Below are positions 1 through 5,361 of a DNA stretch of 14,462 nucleotides, piece after piece. Below the pieces are notes generated by a model that saw only the letters and a program-made list of their open reading frames with translations, was not told the origin of the DNA and searched no databases. Source of the DNA: DAINRZ01 sp964634885 (lineage in GTDB: Bacteria > Bacteroidota > Ignavibacteria > Kapaibacteriales > UBA2268); the NCBI GenBank assembly GCA_964634885.1, contig CAZWLN010000083.1:1-14462 (forward strand), written 5' to 3'. Positions within the stretch are counted from its first letter, which is position 1; each line of letters starts with the position of its first letter. Made by a program: the position numbers and the translations under genes.

Positions 1-1
1 G

Positions 2-130
2 AAGATTGCAGGGCTGGACCAGAGCGGCCTCTGGACAGGCGTCGCACTCAGCCATTTCTTCTACGCCCTTCTGGGGATGCGTATCTTCAACGGCAAGAAG
101 TGGCTCAGGAAAAGAGCGCTGTTTAAATGA
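2..130 (+). CDS. C-terminal end of a membrane protein, probably a MATE-family exporter (5' cut by window edge)
   Basis: An open frame enters from the left edge and stops at TGA 128-130, giving 42 residues. The tail has a Gly/Ser start (GLDQSGLWTG), a hydrophobic helix (VALSHFFYALLGMRIF) and a very basic end (GKKWLRKRALFK). A last transmembrane helix followed by a short Lys/Arg cytoplasmic tail is how MATE (NorM/DinF-type) drug/cation antiporters usually end, and the G-x-G-x-W-x-G spacing before the helix also fits. That is recognition from about 40 residues, so another multi-helix transporter is possible. GC-rich codon use resembles the core genes further right and differs from the AT-rich propeller gene that follows. 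A perfect hairpin begins 16 nt after the stop. Confidence 0.5.
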   Translation, partial: KIAGLDQSGLWTGVALSHFFYALLGMRIFNGKKWLRKRALFK

Positions 131-145
131 TGCTTTCTAATCTTT

Positions 146-178
146 AGATGGACTCCACCTCACAGGTGGAGTCCATCT
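146..178. repeat. Perfect 15-bp hairpin, palindrome family P1 (copy 1)
   Basis: Arms 146-160 (AGATGGACTCCACCT) and 164-178 are exact reverse complements around a 3-nt loop (CAC). It lies just after the stop of the exporter fragment, so it could end transcription, but no T-run follows. A second, mutated copy lies at 339-371, so a dispersed palindromic element is the better description. Confidence 0.75.
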
Positions 179-214
179 TGCTAATGCCTGTAGTGAACCG
201 TTCGAATTGTCGGT

Positions 215-265
215 AACCGATTGAAAAACATCTTCCGTAGAGACAGGTCTAAGACCTGTCTCTAC
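215..265 (+). repeat. Dispersed palindrome family P2, full copy a with 5' flank
   Basis: The 22-nt flank at 215-236 leads into GTAGAGACAGGTCT (237-250), a single central A (251) and its exact reverse complement (252-265). Flank and palindrome recur together at 274-320 (same orientation) and at 2941-2992 (inverted); the palindrome alone recurs at 10215-10239. The unit is therefore flank plus palindrome, like a REP-type element. Confidence 0.85.
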
Positions 266-273
266 AATATTGA

Positions 274-320
274 AACCGATTGAAAAACATCTTCCGTAGA
301 GACAGGTCTAAGACCTGTCT
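274..320 (+). repeat. P2 palindrome copy b, 3' arm truncated
   Basis: The flank (274-295) and left arm (296-309) match copy a, but the right arm stops after AGACCTGTCT at 320, losing its last 4 bases. The two copies start 59 nt apart, which suggests local tandem duplication. The 60-codon open frame crossing this region is composed of repeat sequence and is not a gene. Confidence 0.8.
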
Positions 321-338
321 TCAAATCCTTAATGCAAT

Positions 339-371
339 AGATGTACCCCACCTGCGAGCTGGAGTCCATCT
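339..371. repeat. Degenerate second copy of hairpin P1
   Basis: Same length and layout as 146-178: 15-nt arms around a 3-nt loop (GCG). It carries three substitutions in the arms (positions 344, 347 and 359 versus copy 1). Between the two P1 copies lie both P2 copies, so the gap has a nested P1-P2-P2-P1 arrangement. Confidence 0.7.
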
Positions 372-477
372 AAAAGCAGACCGGGATGTTTTTTTTATCA
401 TTTATTTTTATGATGCTTGTGACCTTTTTCTGATTAATGTGTCAATATGGGAAAGAATATGAACAAATGGAATAAAT

Positions 478-597
478 ATGAAAATAAATCTGTACTTATT
501 TTTAAATTTACTGGCTTCATTCGTTAACCCAATTGGCGGTTACAGCCAGGACAGCCTCGGTTTGACCACTGTCGGCAGGTGGGAGGAATTTAGATAA
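478..597 (+). pseudogene. Stub of a secreted protein, possibly an LVIVD-repeat protein
   Basis: ATG 478 opens a 39-residue frame ending in TAA 595-597. Residues 1-23 form a plausible signal peptide (basic start MKIN, hydrophobic LYLFLNLLASFV, ending near GGYSQ). The mature part begins DSLGLTTVGRW and then stops after EEFR. The GLTTVGRW opening resembles the mature N-terminus of secreted LVIVD-repeat proteins in Ignavibacteria-like genomes, which normally continue for hundreds of residues. I therefore read this as the 5' remnant of a deleted gene. The family link is from memory, and a genuine small secreted peptide cannot be excluded. Confidence 0.4.
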
Positions 598-722
598 CGA
601 TTTGAATAATAAGTATTTATATTATAATTAATTGAATACATACTATATTAGGATTAACAATATCATTGAAATTTTCAATGAAAATGCAAACAATATTTTG
701 AAAACAAATTGATTGCGACGCT
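598..722 (+). promoter_or_regulatory. AT-rich upstream region of the propeller gene with an 8-bp palindrome
   Basis: The stretch is strongly AT-rich. It contains CATTGAAA-T-TTTCAATG (664-680), perfect 8-bp arms around one base, about 42 nt before the ATG at 723. The palindrome could be an operator or a small hairpin. ATATTTTG at about 694-701 is only an approximate -7 box (consensus TAnnTTTG), so the promoter position is not fixed. Confidence 0.35.
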
Positions 723-2864
723 ATGAAGAAACTATATTCATTTTGCCTTTTTGCGATTTTAGCATTTGTATTACTTTCAACGGAAATCTATGCTCAACAC
801 CCGGGGTGGACTCAGTACACTTATGGGAATGTAAATGACATTAAGGATGATGGTAATTTTATATGGTTCGGGACGAGCGGCGGATTAGTAAAAATGAATA
901 AAAGCACTGGTACGAAAATATTCTATAACAATGCCAATTCCGGCTTGCCTAATAATTGTGTGCTGTCAATAGCTATTGATTCAATCGGTAATAAATGGTT
1001 CTGGACAAATGGCGGCGGAGTTGCCAAATTTGATGGAGCCGATTGGACAGTTTATAATGAATCCAATTCCGACTTGCCTGACAATTATGTACTCTTAATA
1101 GCTATTGACACAAGCGGGGATAAATGGTTCGGGACATACGGCGGCGGAGTAGCCAAATTTGACGGCGCCAATTGGACTGTTTATGATAGCTCCAATTCCG
1201 GCTTGCCTGACAATCAGGTCACCTCAATAGCTATTGACTTAAGCGGAAATAAATGGTTCGGGACTTGGGGCGGCGGAATAGCTAAATTTGACGGTGCCGA
1301 TTGGACTGTTTATGATAGCTCCAATTCCGGCTTGCGTGATAATGATGTGTTCTCAATAGCTATCGACGCAAACGGGAATATTTGGTTCGTGATACTATTC
1401 GAAGGAGTAGCTAAATTTGACGGCGCCGATTGGACATATTATTATAGATCCAATTCAGGCTTGCCTGATAATTGGGTGACCTCAATGGCTATTGATGCAA
1501 GCGGGAATAAATGGTTCGGAACGGCCGGCGGAGCGGCAAAATTTAATGATACTGATTGGGTTGTTTATAAGAAATCCAATTCCGGATTGCCTGAAGATTA
1601 TGTGTACTCAATAGCTCGTGACAAAAGTGGGAGTATTTGGTTTGGGATGGGCGGCGGCGGAGCAGCAAATTTTGATGGCTCTGATTGGACTGTTTATTAT
1701 ACATCCAATTCCGGATTGCCTTATAATAGGGTAATCTCAACAGCTTTTGACGCAAGCGGGAATAAATGGTTCGGGACTGACGACGGAGTAGCTAAATTTG
1801 ACGGTACTAATTGGACTGTTTATAATAATTACAATTCCGGATTGCCTAATAATATGGTAAACTCAATAGCTATTGACGAAAGCGGGAATAAATGGTTCGG
1901 GACGAACCGTGGCGGAGTAGCTAAATTTGACGGAGCTGATTGGACTGTTTATAATGAAGACAATTCCGGCTTGCCTGGTAATCGGGTGTACTCGATAGCT
2001 ATTGACGCAAGCGGGAATAAATGGTTCGGGACTTATTACGGCGGAGCAGCTAAATTTGACGGTGTTGATTGGACTGTTTATAATAAATCCAATTCCGGAT
2101 TGCATGATGATGATGTGTACTCAATAGCTATTGACGCAAGCGGGAATAAATGGTTCGGGACTGACGACGGAGTAGCTAAATTTGACGGTACTAATTGGAC
2201 TATTTATAATAGCTCCAATTCCGGCTTGCGTGATAATAGGGTGTACTCAATAGCTATTGACGAAAGCGGGAATAAATGGTTCGGAACCCGGGGCGGCGGA
2301 GCAGCGAAATTTGACGGCGCTGATTGGACTGTTTATAATAAATCCAATTCCGGATTGCCTGATAATCGGGTGTACTCGATAGCTATTGACAAAAGCGGGA
2401 ATATTTGGTTCGGGACGGAAAGTGGAGTAGCTGAATTTGACGGCGCTGATTGGACTGTTTACAATAGCACTAATTCCGGATTGCCTGATGATCGTGTGTA
2501 CTCAATAGCTATTGACGCTGGAGGGAATATATTGTTCGGGACTAACGGCGGAGTTGGAAAGCTGAATTTACTGGAAAGCAGCGTACCCGGGGAACAACCG
2601 GCTCCATCCCTGGATTTCTCCGCCTTTCCAAACCCCTGCGGCAGTTCCCTGCATGTTAGTTTCGACCTGGAAAAAGACTCGAGGGTTCGGTTGACGCTGT
2701 CAAATTCCATTGGACAGGTGTTATCTGTAATATCAGATAATACATATTGCCAGGGCGCTCATTCATTAGCATTCGATACCGGTAATTTGGCTTCGGGTGT
2801 TTATAACCTGACGATGTATGTCGATAACAACATTATTTGCAAAAGAATCGTGAAAATAAATTAG
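723..2864 (+). CDS. Secreted two-component-regulator-type beta-propeller protein with T9SS tail
   Basis: 713 residues. Residues 1-24 are a signal peptide (MKKLYSF, hydrophobic core, cut near YAQ). Residues about 26-71 are a degenerate blade. Residues 72-620 hold 13 tandem units of about 42 residues with core NSGLPDNRVYSIAID, then GNKWFGT, GGVAKFDG and DWTVYN; this is the Reg_prop (PF07494-type) blade. In total about 14 blades, enough for two seven-bladed propellers, as in the sensor part of hybrid two-component systems. Here no kinase, membrane helix or Y_Y_Y domain follows. Instead residues 621-713 form a T9SS type A sorting tail (FPNP, then LASGVYNLTM and a basic end KRIVKIN). The product should be exported and anchored or released at the cell surface. 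Ligand is unknown. Blade 4 has an odd core (WFVILFEG) in place of WFGT-GG. The gene is AT-richer than the core genes at the right end of the window. Confidence 0.85.
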   Translation: MKKLYSFCLFAILAFVLLSTEIYAQHPGWTQYTYGNVNDIKDDGNFIWFGTSGGLVKMNKSTGTKIFYNNANSGLPNNCVLSIAIDSIGNKWFWTNGGGVAKFDGADWTVYNESNSDLPDNYVLLIAIDTSGDKWFGTYGGGVAKFDGANWTVYDSSNSGLPDNQVTSIAIDLSGNKWFGTWGGGIAKFDGADWTVYDSSNSGLRDNDVFSIAIDANGNIWFVILFEGVAKFDGADWTYYYRSNSGLPDNWVTSMAIDASGNKWFGTAGGAAKFNDTDWVVYKKSNSGLPEDYVYSIARDKSGSIWFGMGGGGAANFDGSDWTVYYTSNSGLPYNRVISTAFDASGNKWFGTDDGVAKFDGTNWTVYNNYNSGLPNNMVNSIAIDESGNKWFGTNRGGVAKFDGADWTVYNEDNSGLPGNRVYSIAIDASGNKWFGTYYGGAAKFDGVDWTVYNKSNSGLHDDDVYSIAIDASGNKWFGTDDGVAKFDGTNWTIYNSSNSGLRDNRVYSIAIDESGNKWFGTRGGGAAKFDGADWTVYNKSNSGLPDNRVYSIAIDKSGNIWFGTESGVAEFDGADWTVYNSTNSGLPDDRVYSIAIDAGGNILFGTNGGVGKLNLLESSVPGEQPAPSLDFSAFPNPCGSSLHVSFDLEKDSRVRLTLSNSIGQVLSVISDNTYCQGAHSLAFDTGNLASGVYNLTMYVDNNIICKRIVKIN
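936..2582 (+). repeat. In-gene tandem repeat of about 126 nt (13 units)
   Basis: The blade-coding units are near identical at nucleotide level: the run around GCGGGAATAAATGGTTCGG and the GATTGGACTGTTTATAA segment recur in most units. Unit length is 123-129 nt because the inter-motif glycine loop varies by one or two residues. Such identity allows unit gain or loss by recombination or slippage. Confidence 0.85.
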
Positions 2865-2940
2865 TGTCTTGTCCTAAAATAGGTTAACAGAAGAAGATGT
2901 TAGCCAGACAAGAGTTTAACAGAGAATTTAAGATTCACAG
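2865..2940 (+). other. Possible insertion-sequence end with transposase start remnant
   Basis: Directly after the propeller stop comes GTGTCTTGTCCTAAAATAGG, which resembles an IS3-like terminal sequence. Next come a purine-rich ribosome site and ATG 2897, reading MLARQEFNREFKIHR before a stop at 2942-2944. RxEFxREFK is how many IS3-type OrfA proteins begin. The P2 palindrome at 2941 abuts and ends this frame. The assignment rests on short matches by eye. Confidence 0.25.
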
Positions 2941-2992
2941 GTAGAGACAGGTCTGAGACCTGTCTCTACGGAAGATGAATTTCTATCGGTTT
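2941..2992 (-). repeat. P2 palindrome copy c, inverted orientation
   Basis: GTAGAGACAGGTCT (2941-2954), central G, and the reverse arm (2956-2969) are followed by 2970-2992. Read on the opposite strand, that segment matches the 22-nt flank of copies a and b with a few substitutions. So the whole unit, not just the palindrome, is inverted relative to 215-265. Confidence 0.8.
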
Positions 2993-3064
2993 CATCCCTT
3001 AGGAAGGTTTGAGGCATAATTCAAGAGCCGCAGCGGTTTCCCACTCCTATAACAAGGAGTAAAT

Positions 3065-3161
3065 GCAGAGCTGTAGCGGCTTTCCCCTCCTTGGATAAGG
3101 AGGGGGCAGGGGGTGGTTGGACTTCTCCAGTTCATAATGTTCATAAAGTAAGAAAATGCAG
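3065..3161 (+). repeat. Composite intergenic repeat (palindrome plus 9-nt-type repeats), single copy
   Basis: This stretch contains the small palindrome CCTCCTTGGATAAGGAGG, a G-rich run, then GGTTGGACTTCTCCAG and short GTTCATAA units. It is the reverse complement of the 111-bp tandem unit found three times at 10271-10601, so the same element is present here once in the opposite orientation. It precedes leader 1 of the nuclease island. Any open frame through it is repeat-derived. Confidence 0.75.
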
Positions 3162-3186
3162 TACCGAAGCAGCTTTTCCACCCAGA

Positions 3187-3281
3187 CTTCAGGATAATTC
3201 ACCAAAAGTCTTGCCCTTTTCTAATAAATATCATTATATTTGTCCTTTGAGGGGATGTATTACTATTATGCGACGGAGTGA
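3187..3281 (+). promoter_or_regulatory. Leader/promoter copy 1, upstream of DUF1016 nuclease 1
   Basis: 95 nt differing at only two positions from copy 2 (4761-4855), and recognisable at 6891-6986. It contains TATATTTG (3235-3242), an exact match to the Bacteroidota -7 box TAnnTTTG. No clear -33 TTTG is seen. Downstream are a mini-frame MYYYYATE (3255-3281) and GGAG (3275-3278), which is 9 nt before ATG 3288 and serves as ribosome site. Sequence identity with copy 2 ends at 3281. Confidence 0.7.
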
Positions 3282-3287
3282 AATAGG

Positions 3288-4328
3288 ATGGAAATTCTCA
3301 AAACCGATTACGCAATCTGGTTCAATAGCATCAAACAAAGAATCGGCTCTGCACGCATCAAAGCAGCAATGGCAGTAAATGATCAGTTGCTGGGCCTCTA
3401 TTGGGAATTGGGAAAAGATATTGTTCAAAAGCAAACAGAATCCAATTGGGGCGATGCTATCCTGGAACAACTTTCTGTTGACTTGAAGCTGAGTTTCCCC
3501 GATATGAAAGGTTTTTCCAAACGCAATCTATACGCTATCAGACAGTGGTTCTTGTTTTACAGTCAACGGTTTGAATTTGTGCCACAGCCCGTGGCACAAT
3601 TACCCTGGGGGCATAACCGGCTGATTGTCTCTAAAGTAAAAAACATCGACGAGGCTTTGTTCTATTCGCAAGCGTCGATGGAAAACGGTTGGTCGCGCGA
3701 CGTGCTCGAGGAACAAATAAAAAACAACTTCTCAAGTTCAAAAGGCATGGCAATAAATAATTTTGTAAAGACACTACCTGCCCATCAGTCGCAACTTGCA
3801 ATCGAAACCATCCGCAATCCCTATAATTTCGATTTCCTGGGTTTGGAGAATGATGCTGTCGAGAGAGAAATCGAAAAAGCCATGATGGAGCATATTACCC
3901 GTTTTCTGGTAGAGTTGGGAAAAGGATTTGCGTTCGTAGGAAGACAATACTCCGTCAACGTAAGCGACACCGAATATTTCATCGATTTGCTTTTTTACCA
4001 TCTGCAACTGCGTTCATACATTGTTGTAGAGTTAAAAGCAGGAAAATTCAAACCCGAATATGCCGGTAAACTCAATTTTTACCTTTCGGCGGTGGACACG
4101 CAATTAAAACGCTCTGACGACAATCCGAGCATCGGGCTGATACTGTGCAAAACAAAAGACACAATTGAAGCCGAGTATTCGTTACGTGATATTAATAAAC
4201 CAATCGGTATTAGTGAATACCTGCTTACTCAGGCCCTGCCAAAAGAATTGGAAAACCAGTTGCCGACAATTGAGCAGTTGGAACAACAGTTAGCAAGATT
4301 TGATAACGAAAATGAATTATTACCATGA
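3288..4328 (+). CDS. DUF1016/YhcG-type PDDEXK nuclease family protein, copy 1
   Basis: 346 residues, full length for the family. Residues about 10-140 match the DUF1016 N-terminal domain (LLGLYWELGKDIV, then GFSKRNLYAIRQWF, LPWGHN at 105-110 and FY-QAS-NGWSRDVLEEQI). Residues about 175-330 are the PDDEXK-like domain: NPYNFDFLGL, EHITRFLVELGKGFAFVGRQ, Asp233 in FIDLLFYH, Glu248-x-Lys250 in VVELKAGKF, then GKLNFYLSAVD. These residues fit a metal-dependent nuclease core; the natural substrate is unknown. ATG 3288 is chosen because leader 1 gives GGAG 9 nt upstream. The TGA overlaps the ATG of a methylase fragment (ATGA). The gene carries an in-frame palindrome at 3577-3599. It is only distantly similar to copy 2 at 5358, so the pair is not a recent duplication. 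Family members often lie in restriction-modification loci. Confidence 0.85.
   Translation: MEILKTDYAIWFNSIKQRIGSARIKAAMAVNDQLLGLYWELGKDIVQKQTESNWGDAILEQLSVDLKLSFPDMKGFSKRNLYAIRQWFLFYSQRFEFVPQPVAQLPWGHNRLIVSKVKNIDEALFYSQASMENGWSRDVLEEQIKNNFSSSKGMAINNFVKTLPAHQSQLAIETIRNPYNFDFLGLENDAVEREIEKAMMEHITRFLVELGKGFAFVGRQYSVNVSDTEYFIDLLFYHLQLRSYIVVELKAGKFKPEYAGKLNFYLSAVDTQLKRSDDNPSIGLILCKTKDTIEAEYSLRDINKPIGISEYLLTQALPKELENQLPTIEQLEQQLARFDNENELLP
3577..3599. repeat. In-frame palindrome inside DUF1016 gene 1
   Basis: TTGTGCCAC (3577-3585) and GTGGCACAA (3591-3599) are perfect 9-bp arms around AGCCC. They encode residues about 97-104 (FVPQPVAQ), immediately before LPWGHN. The position matches that of an unrelated palindrome in DUF1016 gene 2. 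Confidence 0.8.
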
Positions 4329-4508
4329 ATAAAGTTAAAATTTTTTAATTACGACATCGGAGATTACCTGAGCCGCGAAGAAAAGCTGAAGATTGTAAAA
4401 GGCTTCCAAAGCTTTTCTAATATGGAATTGAAAGAAATTGAGCCTAATGAAGATGGGGACTGGATTAGTTTAAGAAATGATGTGTTTGATTCTTTTATTC
4501 TTATTTGA
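4325..4508 (+). pseudogene. Methylase C-side fragment 1 (Type ISP-like RM enzyme), frameshifted
   Basis: ATG 4325 overlaps the nuclease stop and reads MNKVKIF, then TAA. Moving one base forward, the frame from 4347 reads NYDIGDYLSREEKLKIV, then SFSNMELKEIEPNEDG, DWISLRNDVFD and SFILI, stopping at 4508. I recognise the DIGDYLSREEKL and DWISLRNDVFDTFIP blocks from very large helicase-methyltransferase RM proteins (Type ISP/IIG-like). Only about 60 residues of an enzyme usually more than 1000 residues long remain, and a further T insertion near 4504 brings an early stop relative to fragment 2. About 95% nucleotide identity to 6377-6590 shows recent common origin. Not expected to be functional. 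Confidence 0.7.
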
Positions 4509-4527
4509 AACAGAAAAGAAATATGAA

Positions 4528-4556
4528 CCTTCCGATGGTTCCAAACCATCGGAAGG
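4528..4556. repeat. Perfect 13-bp palindrome after methylase fragment 1
   Basis: CCTTCCGATGGTT (4528-4540), loop CCA, then AACCATCGGAAGG (4544-4556). In the paralogous copy (about 6580-6608) the same place holds a different, weaker palindrome built on CGAAGG/CCTTCG. The flanks are conserved and the hairpin is remodelled. Confidence 0.75.
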
Positions 4557-4672
4557 CTTGAGGCATTAGACCCCACCTAAATCCTCCCCAAGGGGAGGAC
4601 TTGAAGAACCCCGCTGTTTCTTTCTCCTTCCCCTTGGGGAATAATTCCCCTTGGGGAAGGCCGGGATGGGGT
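4549..4672 (+). repeat. Repeat block R, copy 1 (124 bp)
   Basis: Same length as 6601-6724 with only three differences. It holds TCCTCCCC-AA-GGGGAGGA (4582-4599) and two TTCCCCTTGGGGAA palindromes (4627-4659), ending in GGCCGGGATGGGGT. It is non-coding and of the dispersed CCCCTTGGGGAAGG type also seen at 6796-6826. Confidence 0.85.
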
Positions 4673-4676
4673 CATT

Positions 4677-4724
4677 AGTTTATCAAGTTTGTAAAGTTAG
4701 TCAAGTTCATAAAGCTTATGAAAT
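4677..4724 (+). repeat. 9-nt minisatellite, five units
   Basis: AGTTTATCA, AGTTTGTAA, AGTTAGTCA, AGTTCATAA and AGCTTATGA follow one another with a strict 9-nt period. Related arrays lie at 6730-6765, about 6830-6850, and inverted within each 111-bp unit at 10271-10601. Confidence 0.8.
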
Positions 4725-4760
4725 AAGAAAAAGTAGAGCCGCAGCGGCTTCCCACCCATT

Positions 4761-4855
4761 CTTCAGGATAATTCACCAAAAGTCTTACCCTTTTCTAATA
4801 AATATCATTATATTTGTCCTTTGAGGGGATGTATTACTATTTTGCGACGGAGTGA
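4761..4855 (+). promoter_or_regulatory. Leader/promoter copy 2, upstream of the chimeric gene
   Basis: Nearly identical to 3187-3281. TATATTTG at 4809-4816 is an exact -7 box. GAGGGG abuts ATG 4829, which opens MYYYFATE and stops at TGA 4853-4855. GGAG at 4849-4852 lies 8 nt before ATG 4861 and is the likely ribosome site of the chimeric gene. Confidence 0.7.
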
Positions 4856-4860
4856 TATTT

Positions 4861-5361
4861 ATGAATATTTCTCAGCAGGCCGCCCGCGCAGCCACAGCGA
4901 TTTTACTTCTTCTGTTCATCGGCTTCAGTGAAAGCCCTTCGCAGTGTTTCTCATGCAGCGATGCCCCTCCCGGAACCATCTGGTGCGACGACTTCGAGGA
5001 CGGCATTCCCCTCAGCCAAAAATACTTCGAATACGACAACAACGGCGGCGACTGCATTGTCATGGCTCTCGTGGGCAGGGACAGCAGCAACGGAGTGCGG
5101 ATTGTCTGGCAGGCGGGTGAAGTCGGCGCCGGGGGCATTATCTGTTTCGTTTCGAACGGCGCCTGGCTCGACGGCAATGGAATGGATGGATTTAGAAAGA
5201 GTTTAGAAAAGGAATTTTCTTCAATATATGTCTTCAATTTAAGAGGTAATCAGCGAACCAGCGGTGAGTTAAGCAGAAAAGAGGGCGGTAAAATATTCGG
5301 TTCGGGTTCCCGAACGCCCATAGCTATTACATTATTGGTGAAAAAAGGGAATGAAAAATGA
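4861..5361 (+). CDS. Chimera: truncated secreted protein fused in frame to a methylase fragment
   Basis: ATG 4861 is preferred because GGAG lies 8 nt upstream; an in-frame GTG at 4852 overlaps that site. Residues 1 to about 91 copy the intact secreted protein at 6987: signal peptide (AILLLLFIGFSESPSQ), then CFSC, TIWCDDFEDGIPL, KYFEYDNNGGDCIVM and VRIVWQAGEVGAGG. From about nt 5131-5136 the frame switches to ICFVSNGAWLDGNGMDGF, RKSLEKEFSSIYVFNL, RGNQRTSGELSRKEG and GSGSRTPIAITLLVKK. These are conserved blocks of large Type ISP-like helicase-methyltransferases. Base composition falls from GC-rich to AT-rich at the junction. The stop overlaps the start of DUF1016 gene 2 (ATGA, 5358-5361). The protein would be exported without a recognisable whole domain, so it is probably a recombination by-product, though it may support translation of the nuclease by coupling. 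Confidence 0.75.
   Translation: MNISQQAARAATAILLLLFIGFSESPSQCFSCSDAPPGTIWCDDFEDGIPLSQKYFEYDNNGGDCIVMALVGRDSSNGVRIVWQAGEVGAGGIICFVSNGAWLDGNGMDGFRKSLEKEFSSIYVFNLRGNQRTSGELSRKEGGKIFGSGSRTPIAITLLVKKGNEK

Noticed and set aside
146..178. Classical Rho-independent terminator
   Set aside because: The stem is perfect but no T-run follows and a mutated copy occurs nearby, so a repeat is the safer call.
280..462. 60-codon open frame
   Set aside because: It is built from the P2 and P1 palindromes and AT-rich spacer, with no recognisable protein features.
712..722. Fourth leader copy before the propeller gene
   Set aside because: Only an 8-nt match (TTGCGACG) to the leaders, with no -7 box or upstream similarity.
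4364..4576. Minus-strand 70-codon frames, paired with 6416-6628
   Set aside because: Similar to each other only because they are antisense to the duplicated methylase fragments.
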